Source of the DNA: Bacillota bacterium
GTDB taxonomy: Bacteria > Bacillota > Clostridia > Oscillospirales > Ruminococcaceae
Direction: 5' to 3'
Assembly: GCA_023396215.1 (NCBI GenBank)
Contig: JAEWWW010000138.1
Location: 1-10,198, forward strand
Length of the DNA stretch: 10,198 bases
The notes under the pieces: generated by a model
The model's input: only the letters and a program-made list of their open reading frames with translations
Databases searched by the model: none
What the model was told of the DNA's origin: nothing
Program-made: the position numbers and the translations under genes
In this document: positions 1 to 5,540 of the stretch, piece by piece
Layout: each line of letters begins with the position of its first letter
Position numbering within the stretch: position 1 is the stretch's first letter

Positions 1-905
1 GTTTTGTGCCCGCCTACGATAGCGTACTTTACTTGAACCTTGCCATTTTTGACACAAGAGATATCGGTAGAAGTACCGCCAACCTCAAGGAAAATACCGT
101 CTGTCAGCTTTTCGTACATCAAAGCGCCCGCAACACCGGCAGCAGGGCCGGAGAGTATCGTCATAATAGGACGCTTGCGCACTTCAGCCACTGTCATAAC
201 ACCGCCGTCACAGCGCATGACCATCAATGGCGTTTTAATACCCGCGTCTTTAATGCTTTTCTCGGTCATATTCGCCGCTTCAATCATCTTGGGCATAATG
301 CTGGCATTGACAACGGCGGTACGGGTTCTGACCTTAAGGCCATACAACTGGGATACGGCATTGGTAGCGGTGCCGGGTACATCTAAAGCAATACATGCAT
401 CCACCACGACATTTTCGTTTTCCGCATTATCGACAGAGAATGCCTCGGCCGCGACAATAGAGCCACAGGAGTCTGCCACCAGTGCTTTGATGGCTGCCTC
501 AATCTCATCCTTGAAATTCTTGGAACCGGAGTCAACAAAGCTGTTGGCTGTATGAAGTGATTTCGAGGAAGTCAGCGGTATGTTTCCAATCTTGGTATCG
601 CTTTTCGATTTTGCCCCCTCCAAACCGCTGCCGATACCCACGATGCCAACCTTAACGACGTCGCCCTCCAGCAGCGCGTTGGTGGCTTGCGTGGTGCCAT
701 GCGCTATAAACACAACATCCTCGGGAGCAATATTGTTACGCTGCAAAACCAGCAAAAGTACCTGAATGATTCCCGCCGCCACGCCGGCGTCAGAAGAATG
801 GGTGGTGGGAATCTTTGCAGTGTCGATCAGTTCGTATGTGTCATTATTTATTAGGGCCACATCGGTGAAGGTACCACCGACATCGATGCCAATTCTTACT
901 TTCAT
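1..905 (-). CDS. Hydantoinase/oxoprolinase family protein, N-terminal part (runs off the left edge)
   Basis: The minus strand reads open from the ATG at 903-905 to the window edge, giving the first 301 residues. Members of this family (HyuA, 5-oxoprolinase, the acetone carboxylase relative) are cytosolic ATP-using enzymes acting on cyclic amides or related carbonyl compounds. Visible hallmarks are the N-terminal phosphate-binding segment IGIDVGGTFTDVAL (residues 5-18), HGTTQATNALLEGD (69-82), LSGPAAGVAGAL (251-262) and the second glycine-rich segment FLEVGGTSTDIS (272-283), all in the family's order. GAAAGG lies about 10 bases before the ATG. It begins 26 bases after the stop of the TIM-barrel gene, so the two are co-transcribed. 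HyuA-type proteins often pair with a HyuB subunit, which would lie beyond the left edge. The family is certain; the substrate is unknown, and hydantoin or oxoproline should not be assumed. Confidence 0.9.
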   Translation of the reverse strand, partial: MKVRIGIDVGGTFTDVALINNDTYELIDTAKIPTTHSSDAGVAAGIIQVLLLVLQRNNIAPEDVVFIAHGTTQATNALLEGDVVKVGIVGIGSGLEGAKSKSDTKIGNIPLTSSKSLHTANSFVDSGSKNFKDEIEAAIKALVADSCGSIVAAEAFSVDNAENENVVVDACIALDVPGTATNAVSQLYGLKVRTRTAVVNASIMPKMIEAANMTEKSIKDAGIKTPLMVMRCDGGVMTVAEVRKRPIMTILSGPAAGVAGALMYEKLTDGIFLEVGGTSTDISCVKNGKVQVKYAIVGGHK

Positions 906-931
906 TCGTACTTAACCTTTCTTCCAGAAAA

Positions 932-1711
932 TCATTTTGACTGCTGCAGGCATTTTTCTATCGCCTGCACCGATGCAACGATCTCGTCAACCGTACCGTT
1001 TATATATTCACATACCAGCGATGCGTTGGGGGTATAAGCCTGATACTTACTAAAAAAACGGTTCCAATCGTAGGAGCCTGCGAAAGCCATCAGATGGCTG
1101 TCTGCATCGCCAAAGTTGTCGTTGACATGATAGCTCCGTATCCTGCTGCCAAGACGCTCAAACATAGCATCCATGTCCCATTCCTGGATGTTTGCATGCC
1201 CCAGGTCAATGAGAAAGTTTAAGCCCTCTATCGGTAAAAAGAGTTCTGCAAAGGCCTCTTGTGATAACAGGCCGTCTTTTTCAGCCATATTTTCTACCAA
1301 CAGCTCGACGCCGTGCTCTTGCGCGATTTTATGAAGGAGGACAACACGCTCAAGGCAGTAGCTTTTGCGCTCTGTGATTTCATCATCTGTCATGGCACTG
1401 CGGGGGCGGTAAGCATACGGATGGCAGACACAGTGCTGGGCATTGTACTTCTGGCATAGCCTGAAGGTCCATTCATAAATACCTCTGACCGCTTCAAGCT
1501 CGATATCCGGTGACGACAGGTCAATATTTTGATACGGGCCATGGACACTAAAATGACCTTCCCGCCCATCCAGCAGCTTAGGAAGAAGATGATCCCAGTA
1601 AAAATCACTTCCCGTTTCGGAATAAACTTCAATGCCAATCTCTTTTGGCAACCTCAATAACCGGTTTGTAAATAACCCCTGATAGGAAAGGTTGCTTACA
1701 GCAATATTCAT
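932..1711 (-). CDS. Sugar phosphate isomerase/epimerase-like TIM-barrel protein
   Basis: This 259-residue protein looks like a xylose-isomerase-like TIM barrel (AP endonuclease 2 superfamily), a family of cytosolic metal-dependent isomerases, epimerases and dehydratases. Likely metal or active-site positions appear in family order: HGPY (57-60), CHP (96-98), VEN with E140, LIDLGH with D169 and H172, YHVND with H195, and CEY with E235. Length is normal and nothing looks broken. The ATG at 1711 has a perfect GGAGG 7 bases upstream (1719-1723). It is followed 26 bases later by the hydantoinase-family gene and preceded, after a 388-base non-coding stretch, by the transporter on the same strand, so it probably catalyses a step on the imported compound. 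No convincing own promoter was found, so read-through from the transporter promoter is likely. The exact reaction cannot be assigned from sequence. Confidence 0.85.
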   Translation of the reverse strand: MNIAVSNLSYQGLFTNRLLRLPKEIGIEVYSETGSDFYWDHLLPKLLDGREGHFSVHGPYQNIDLSSPDIELEAVRGIYEWTFRLCQKYNAQHCVCHPYAYRPRSAMTDDEITERKSYCLERVVLLHKIAQEHGVELLVENMAEKDGLLSQEAFAELFLPIEGLNFLIDLGHANIQEWDMDAMFERLGSRIRSYHVNDNFGDADSHLMAFAGSYDWNRFFSKYQAYTPNASLVCEYINGTVDEIVASVQAIEKCLQQSK

Positions 1712-1760
1712 AAGAGTTCCTCCAGCTAACCACAGTTCGATGACAACGGCTTATTAATGT

Positions 1761-1786
1761 AATACCCACCAAGAATGGTGGGTATT
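1761..1786. repeat. Inverted repeat, 10-bp stem, 6-base loop
   Basis: AATACCCACC (1761-1770) pairs perfectly with GGTGGGTATT (1777-1786) around AAGAAT. It lies about 50 bases upstream of the TIM-barrel start codon, so on the minus strand it would be a hairpin in the 5' region of that message. Only short T-runs follow on either side, so a terminator role is doubtful; a processing or stability hairpin is possible. Confidence 0.6.
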
Positions 1787-1822
1787 TCAGCCTATCAAAA
1801 AAGCAGGTTTGTAAAATATATC

Positions 1823-1862
1823 GTGCAGGCGAACATGCGCCGCTCGTCGGAGCAAGCTGCAC
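1823..1862. repeat. Inverted repeat enclosing two small hairpins (possible three-way junction)
   Basis: GTGCAG (1823-1828) pairs with CTGCAC (1857-1862). Inside are a short GCG/CGC pairing and GCTC-GTCG-GAGC. The arrangement can fold as a small branched element on either strand. No known RNA family is recognised. Confidence 0.4.
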
Positions 1863-1876
1863 TCCATTCACCTCTC

Positions 1877-1891
1877 GGTCATTTTATGACC
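1877..1891. repeat. Short palindrome GGTCAT-TTT-ATGACC
   Basis: Two 6-base arms (1877-1882 and 1886-1891) flank TTT. It is isolated within the repeat-rich gap and could be part of the larger structured element or an operator-like site. Confidence 0.35.
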
Positions 1892-1925
1892 AAGGGTTTC
1901 ATATCGTTTCGCTGCTCCTCCTCTT

Positions 1926-1953
1926 TCCCACAAAGCCTTTCGGCTTTGTGGGA
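1926..1953. repeat. Strong hairpin, perfect 12-bp stem with tetraloop
   Basis: TCCCACAAAGCC (1926-1937) pairs perfectly with GGCTTTGTGGGA (1942-1953). Read on the minus strand, the strand of the flanking genes, the loop is C(GAAA)G, a GNRA tetraloop that is especially stable in RNA. No T-run follows on the minus strand, arguing against a simple terminator and for an RNA-level role such as processing or 3'-end protection. Confidence 0.65.
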
Positions 1954-2008
1954 GCCCTGATGTAATACTTTAAAACTCGAGGGAGGGGGCAGTTTTGCTT
2001 TGGGGTGC

Positions 2009-2074
2009 TCACGAGGGGGACGGCCGGACGCAAAACCCGCAGGTTTTGCACAGGATACGAAGTCCCCCTTGTGA
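2009..2074. repeat. Nested inverted repeats: 13-bp outer stem and 8-bp inner hairpin
   Basis: The outer arms 2009-2021 (TCACGAGGGGGAC) and 2062-2074 (GTCCCCCTTGTGA) pair over 13 positions with one G-T. Inside, GCAAAACC (2030-2037) pairs with GGTTTTGC (2042-2049) around CGCA. The element begins about 25 bases beyond the transporter stop codon on the minus strand. Its two-level symmetry resembles intergenic palindromic repeats rather than an intrinsic terminator, since no T-run follows. Confidence 0.6.
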
Positions 2075-2099
2075 AGGGTATCAAAGAATTGACATCCTT

Positions 2100-3413
2100 T
2101 TACACATAAAGAACGGTGCCAATGATAATCATTGCCGCAACCGCAGGCCATACAAAAGGCATCTGCTTCATCGTTATGCCAGTAACTTCCTGACCGGTGT
2201 AACCTGCCACCCAGACGTTATGCGTATTGGTGGGGCAGCAGATGGACTGCATGACTGTAACGCCAACGAAGCCAACCATAGCCTGAGCAGGAGTAAGCAG
2301 GCTCAGACCCACAAACAGAGCACAGATGCCGGCGCCAAGACCCCAGAGGTTCAGGGGGCCGCGATAGAGACACAGAGGTGCGAGAACGACAAAGAAAAGA
2401 ACAAAGGCTATGGTACTGCCCGGAGCAACGGCGGACATGAAGGGCTCCAGAGCGGTAGCAATCTGCGCGGTTTTTACGGCTTTCAGCAGCATACCGATAA
2501 CGATCATCAGGCAGCCTGCGGGAGCGGTTTTTTCAAACCCCTCGATAAATGTTTTAGAAAGGGTGTTCATGGTGCGGCTCCAGCCGGGTTTCCAGCAGGT
2601 CATAAGGGTTCCCCAAGCAATACCTATGAGCAGTGCGGGGATAACGGCTACTTTGAAACCGGCAACGAGAACAGGAGGAATAATCGGGGTGAGCATAGAC
2701 AGACCGCCGAGCAAGCCTTTCACTTCGGGGGCAGCTTCCAGCTGTGCTTCTTCAACAGGAGCGGAGAAAGCAAACTTTTTGCCGTTTTTCCTATCATTAA
2801 TCACGATGTAAGCAAGACCAACAGCAAAAGCAATGCCGGAGATAATCCAGGAATAAGCATACACACTATCAAAATCCATGCTTGTCATAGTGGCGTAGGT
2901 GTTGACATTGGAAAGAGCAAAGGTAATACCAACACCCTTGGCAAACAGGAAGCTGACCGCCGCGGTCATTTTATCAACGCCAACGGCAATCAGGATAGGA
3001 ATAACGATGGTACCAATCATGATTGCTCCGCCCAGGCCGGTAACGACGCTCATCATCAGGGTTGCGATTGCATAAAGAGCAATATGTACCACAATTACTC
3101 TGTCACCGCCAAACTCCGCGCCCTTTTTAATCATTGTACGCATGATTCCGGTAACATCCATCAGACAGCCGAGCCAACCGGCAAAAATTGCAATAACAAA
3201 GTTTGCTGCAAGGTTTGTTGCGCCAGACACTATAACAGTATCGAAAAATCCTATTTCGGCGCCTTCCGCATTTTTGCCGACGATAGGAAGCCCTGCTATA
3301 AGGCACATACCAATTGCGAGAACGAGAAGGGCTATAACAGTGGGCATCTTGCGGGTAATCATGAGAACCATAATCAAAAGCATGAATGCAAGAATGAGTA
3401 TTCCTGTTAACAT
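2100..3413 (-). CDS. Polytopic transporter, ion-transporter (GntP/CitM-like) type
   Basis: This 437-residue, very hydrophobic protein has roughly 11-12 predicted membrane helices, beginning with MLTGILILAFMLLIMVLMIT and ending in a hydrophobic helix with almost no tail. Glycine-rich stretches between helices (VVTGLGGAIMIGTIVIPIL; LYRGPLNLWGLGAG) and the two-halved layout suggest a secondary carrier of the ion transporter superfamily, broadly like gluconate, citrate or C4-dicarboxylate carriers. The subfamily is uncertain. The start was placed at 3413 because GGAGG sits 7 bases upstream (3421-3425); an in-frame extension to 3482 would run through the promoter -10 region and is rejected. It is first in the minus-strand operon, divergent from the DeoR repressor, and probably imports the substrate for the TIM-barrel and hydantoinase-family enzymes. 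An organic acid or other anionic compound is the most natural guess. Confidence 0.85.
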   Translation of the reverse strand: MLTGILILAFMLLIMVLMITRKMPTVIALLVLAIGMCLIAGLPIVGKNAEGAEIGFFDTVIVSGATNLAANFVIAIFAGWLGCLMDVTGIMRTMIKKGAEFGGDRVIVVHIALYAIATLMMSVVTGLGGAIMIGTIVIPILIAVGVDKMTAAVSFLFAKGVGITFALSNVNTYATMTSMDFDSVYAYSWIISGIAFAVGLAYIVINDRKNGKKFAFSAPVEEAQLEAAPEVKGLLGGLSMLTPIIPPVLVAGFKVAVIPALLIGIAWGTLMTCWKPGWSRTMNTLSKTFIEGFEKTAPAGCLMIVIGMLLKAVKTAQIATALEPFMSAVAPGSTIAFVLFFVVLAPLCLYRGPLNLWGLGAGICALFVGLSLLTPAQAMVGFVGVTVMQSICCPTNTHNVWVAGYTGQEVTGITMKQMPFVWPAVAAMIIIGTVLYV

Positions 3414-3443
3414 CTTTTTTCCTCCTAAACACTTGTTCTGTTT

Positions 3444-3455
3444 GTCTTGCAAGAC
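3444..3455. promoter_or_regulatory. Candidate operator: perfect palindrome GTCTTGCAAGAC
   Basis: A perfect 12-base palindrome lies just downstream of the transporter -10 element, at about +3 to +14 of the predicted transcript, where a bound repressor would block initiation. The divergent DeoR-family gene is the obvious candidate binder. A second imperfect palindrome, ATAAG-A-CTTAT (3468-3478), overlaps the -10 and shares the AAGAC core. Confidence 0.45.
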
Positions 3456-3464
3456 TTTACATAA

Positions 3465-3493
3465 ACTATAAGACTTATTCATTTAATCGTCAA
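3465..3493 (-). promoter_or_regulatory. Promoter for the transporter operon
   Basis: On the minus strand TTGACG (3488-3493) and TATAGT (3465-3470) are separated by exactly 17 bases. The predicted start near 3458 gives a leader of about 45 bases ending in the GGAGG that serves the ATG at 3413. Confidence 0.7.
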
Positions 3494-3507
3494 CAGCGGT
3501 GTAAATA

Positions 3508-3535
3508 TTGACAAATAATCATTAACGGCTATAAT
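3508..3535 (+). promoter_or_regulatory. Promoter for the DeoR-family regulator
   Basis: Consensus TTGACA (3508-3513) and consensus TATAAT (3530-3535) with a 16-base spacer. The predicted start near 3542 gives a leader of about 26 bases. Its -35 lies only 14 bases from the divergent -35 (3488-3493), and the two form an inverted GTCAA...TTGAC pair, so both promoters could be controlled by one complex. Confidence 0.75.
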
Positions 3536-3567
3536 AATTTTATTAAATAATCACATTGGAGGTAAAA

Positions 3568-4308
3568 ATGAATCAAGTTGAACGGCAAGAAGAAATACTC
3601 GATTTAATTCTCCATGATAAATGTGGAAATGTTAAGGAGCTGAGCTCTGCCGTATATGCAAGCCCCGCAACGATACGAAGGGATCTGCGCGCATTGGAAA
3701 GCAAGGGCCTGGTCAGGCTGCAATACGGAAATATTATACCGTTGGCTGAAATGAGAAAGGAGCTTCCTCTTGCTTTTCGCGAAAACCAATCCAAAGAATC
3801 CAAGAGAAATATCGCGCGGTTTGCAGCCAGCCTAATCACGCCTAACTCCAGCGTTATGCTTGACGCTTCCTCCAGCGCACTATATATGGCTGATTATATA
3901 CAGCCAGATTCAGAGATTACGGTGTTCACAAACTGCATTAAAACAGCCATTAAATTGTGTGAAAACAATGTTTCAGTCTATATTATGGGCGGCAAAATAC
4001 ATAATCGCGATTTTGTTACATCCGGCTCTTGGACTGAAACCAATGTAGAGTCTATCAATGTTGATTACTACTTCTTTTCTTCAAAGGCGCTGGACACAAA
4101 CGGAGATATCAGCGGTGAGTCTGAATCGGGCGTACACATGAGGAGGCGTATGCTGGAGCACGCGTCAAAGCAATACTTTTTATGCAACTATGAAAAGGTT
4201 GGGAAAAAATCAACTTTCTGGCTTTGCAATGCAAGTAAATTGACCGGGGTAATTACCGACGCTGATCTATCGGATATGCCCAACATCAATGCTATTAGGG
4301 TTCCTTAA
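3568..4308 (+). CDS. DeoR/GlpR-family transcriptional regulator
   Basis: This 246-residue cytosolic DNA-binding protein is a standard DeoR-family length. The N-terminal helix-turn-helix occupies about residues 5-55, with recognition region SPATIRRDLRALESKGLVR (32-50), which matches the family signature closely. The C-terminal sugar-phosphate sensor domain (about 75-240) shows LDASSSALYMADYI, FTNCIKTA, MGGKIHNRDFVTSG and YFFSSKALDTNGDIS, the usual effector-domain landmarks. The ATG at 3568 has GGAGG 5 bases upstream (3558-3562); an in-frame TTG at 3556 overlaps that site and is not the start. DeoR proteins generally repress neighbouring sugar-catabolism operons and release on binding a phosphorylated intermediate. 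Its divergence from the transporter operon implies that operon is the target and that a phosphorylated sugar or polyol derivative is the signal. Confidence 0.92.
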   Translation: MNQVERQEEILDLILHDKCGNVKELSSAVYASPATIRRDLRALESKGLVRLQYGNIIPLAEMRKELPLAFRENQSKESKRNIARFAASLITPNSSVMLDASSSALYMADYIQPDSEITVFTNCIKTAIKLCENNVSVYIMGGKIHNRDFVTSGSWTETNVESINVDYYFFSSKALDTNGDISGESESGVHMRRRMLEHASKQYFLCNYEKVGKKSTFWLCNASKLTGVITDADLSDMPNINAIRVP

Positions 4309-4344
4309 TGTTTTTGTAAAAATAGATAAAAGAACTGCATCTAA

Positions 4345-4400
4345 AGCCTTGGTTTAATATGCTCAATAATCACTAAAGTGATTATTGCCAGACCAAGGCT
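4345..4400. repeat. Nested inverted repeat after the regulator gene
   Basis: The outer arms AGCCTTGGT (4345-4353) and ACCAAGGCT (4392-4400) are perfectly complementary. The inner arms CAATAATCAC (4364-4373) and GTGATTATTG (4378-4387) flank TAAA. The structure could act as a weak terminator or 3'-end stabiliser for the regulator mRNA, but no T-run follows. It may equally be the end of an inserted repeat. Confidence 0.6.
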
Positions 4401-4421
4401 GATTATTTGAATATATTTGGT

Positions 4422-4438
4422 CCGCCCGCTGCGGGCGG
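4422..4438. repeat. GC-rich hairpin, 7-8-bp stem
   Basis: CCGCCCG (4422-4428) pairs with CGGGCGG (4432-4438) around CTG. It is very stable but followed by GTTATTC rather than a T-run, so it is a poor intrinsic terminator. It abuts the nested repeat at 4345-4400 and the GC-rich run to 4520, probably as part of one element. Confidence 0.5.
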
Positions 4439-4562
4439 GTTATTCGCTCTCCCAGCCCCGCTCTGTGTGCGGTATGGCTGCTGACCCAACCGTGCTCCGT
4501 CGCGGGAACATGCCTGGGCACATTCTTTTTTGTGAAAAAGCTGGTATCATAAATGCAGGCTT

Positions 4563-4571
4563 TGATATAAT
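4563..4571 (+). promoter_or_regulatory. Extended -10 promoter for the GNAT gene
   Basis: TGATATAAT combines a TGn extension with a consensus TATAAT (4566-4571). No good -35 stands at the right distance (TGGTAT at 4542 is weak). The predicted transcript would start near 4578, 47 bases before the chosen ATG. Confidence 0.55.
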
Positions 4572-4624
4572 GATGTGAATTGATAAGGCAAAAAATCAAA
4601 ATTTATATCATGGACGGGAAAACG

Positions 4625-5146
4625 ATGAAGATTGAAAAAGGATGCCTGCGGGATATAGATGAATTGGAAGGTCTATACAATGATTTAAATGATTATCTTG
4701 AAGCACATATCAACTTTCCGGGTTGGAAAAAGGGGATCTATCCTGTGAAAGAAACCGCTCTGCAGGGTATTAAAGAAGGCAATTTATTTGTGGCTAGAAA
4801 TGACAAACAAATTATGGGTAGCGTAATTTTAAGACACGAGCCGGAGCCGGCTTATGATAAAGCTGATTGGAAAACAGATTTAGAATATAAAGATATTTTT
4901 GTTGTGTATACATTTGCCGTACATCCCCTTTACTTAAAACAGGGGGTAGGAAAAGCAATGATGGATTTTATCATCCAATACAGCAAAGAGAATAATATAA
5001 GGGCGATTCGTCTGGATGTGTATGAAAAGAATACACCGGCAATTTGTCTTTACAAAACATATGGGTTTCAGTATATTGATACGGTGGATTTGGGCTATAG
5101 TGAATATGGCTTGGATAAATTTCAGCTTTATCAAAAGCTTTTATAA
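4625..5146 (+). CDS. GNAT family N-acetyltransferase
   Basis: This 173-residue protein has the single-domain GNAT fold length; such enzymes transfer an acetyl group from acetyl-CoA to an amine. The acetyl-CoA-binding motif A is visible in VYTFAVHPLYLKQGVGKAMM (94-113), with QGVGKA (106-111) supplying the pyrophosphate loop. Motif B follows in RLDVYEKNTPAICLYKTYGF (129-148), with the conserved tyrosine and YGF end. The N-terminus (MKIEKGCLRDIDELEGLYND) is the usual beta1-alpha1 start. The ATG at 4625 was preferred over upstream ATG 4610 and TTG 4580 because GGACGGG lies 6 bases before it and the GNAT fold begins right there. It is AT-rich, stands alone under its own promoter, and has no functional link to its neighbours. 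The acceptor substrate cannot be inferred. Confidence 0.85.
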   Translation: MKIEKGCLRDIDELEGLYNDLNDYLEAHINFPGWKKGIYPVKETALQGIKEGNLFVARNDKQIMGSVILRHEPEPAYDKADWKTDLEYKDIFVVYTFAVHPLYLKQGVGKAMMDFIIQYSKENNIRAIRLDVYEKNTPAICLYKTYGFQYIDTVDLGYSEYGLDKFQLYQKLL

Positions 5147-5242
5147 CTTCCACTTTTCGGGGGTGGATGATAAAGAAGGACTGCCGGCTTAGAAACCTTT
5201 TTCCACAATTATTGCAAAGAGAAATACGCAGGAGGTAACGGG

Positions 5243-5440
5243 ATGAAGCCCAACAAGCTGAATGTCATATGGTACATAAGCCTTTTTGTCATAGGGGTGG
5301 CTACAATTGTGCTGGCGGGCCTGCCTCTGGTTGGGGTAGTGCTGCCTGATGTTGTCATAAGAACTGCGGGTATCATCGATTTGGTTGCGCTCCCCATATT
5401 GGTTTTTGCGTCGGTTAAGAGAAGCCAGGCGAGGGGCTAA
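5243..5440 (+). CDS. Small two-helix membrane protein
   Basis: This 65-residue protein is not assigned to any family. It has a short basic N-terminus (MKPNKLN), a first hydrophobic helix at about 8-31 (ending VLAGLPLVGVV), a brief polar turn with D and R, a second helix at about 38-57 (IIDLVALPILVFAS) and a basic tail (VKRSQARG). The positive residues at both ends suggest cytoplasmic termini. AGGAGG (5230-5235) is spaced 7 bases from the ATG, strong evidence that it is translated. It follows the acetyltransferase by 96 bases on the same strand and ends shortly before the palindromic terminator. It may be co-transcribed with the GNAT gene, as no separate promoter was convincing. Confidence 0.7.
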   Translation: MKPNKLNVIWYISLFVIGVATIVLAGLPLVGVVLPDVVIRTAGIIDLVALPILVFASVKRSQARG

Positions 5441-5489
5441 CGACTGCTCTACCGGCAGGCCATGAGCTATCTGCCGCCATCATACAACG

Positions 5490-5519
5490 AAAAGGAACCC
5501 CCGGCCGGGGGTTCCTTTT
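5490..5519. terminator. Bidirectional intrinsic terminator (30-base perfect palindrome)
   Basis: A perfect palindrome centred between 5504 and 5505, with core AACCCCCGGCCGGGGGTT, is flanked by A-runs on the left and T-runs on the right. Each strand therefore ends the hairpin with a U-tract. It lies between convergent genes: the small membrane protein ending at 5440 and the epimerase-like gene ending at 5541, and can serve both. Confidence 0.9.
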
Positions 5520-5540
5520 TGCTGAATGCAGCTTGCAGAA

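Larger units (their letters stand above)
1712..2099. other. 388-base non-coding stretch packed with inverted repeats
   Basis: No convincing gene lies between the transporter stop and the TIM-barrel start. The stretch holds at least five inverted repeats, listed separately: 1761-1786, 1823-1862, 1877-1891, 1926-1953 and a nested pair at 2009-2074. None is followed by a good T-run on either strand, so they are not classical terminators. Short conceptual reading frames here have no domain features and lack ribosome binding sites. The block could be a dispersed palindromic repeat, an mRNA processing or stability region within the operon, or a structured RNA. Confidence 0.6.
4309..4624. other. 316-base intergenic stretch with structured repeat block
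   Basis: No gene is supported between the regulator and the acetyltransferase. From left to right it holds an AT-rich tail, a nested inverted repeat (4345-4400), a GC hairpin (4422-4438), a GC-rich run (about 4440-4520) and an extended -10 promoter (4563-4571). The GC-rich run stands out sharply from its AT-rich neighbours. A 78-codon minus-strand frame here has no ribosome binding site or recognisable domain. Confidence 0.55.

Noticed and set aside
1761..2074. CRISPR array or tandem repeat
   Set aside because: The repeats are inverted and mutually different; no direct repeat units with regular spacers occur.
1629..2151. Short minus- and plus-strand frames in the repeat-rich gap
   Set aside because: They overlap hairpins and neighbouring genes, lack ribosome binding sites and differ in composition from real genes here.
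1995..3410. Plus-strand 471-codon open frame
   Set aside because: It is antisense to the transporter, has a low-complexity, N/H/K/G-rich product, no ribosome binding site and no domain features; the minus-strand frame has clear membrane helices and a perfect GGAGG.
3414..3482. N-terminal extension of the transporter to 3482
   Set aside because: The extension would cross the predicted -10 element and transcription start; the ATG at 3413 has GGAGG at ideal spacing and begins the first membrane helix.
4363..4599. Minus-strand 78-codon open frame in the intergenic block
   Set aside because: It runs through an inverted repeat and GC hairpins, has no ribosome binding site and no recognisable domain; treated as non-coding repeat.
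5150..5172. Hairpin CCAC/GTGG after the acetyltransferase as a terminator
   Set aside because: The stem is only 4-5 bp and no T-run follows; read-through to the small membrane protein is more likely.
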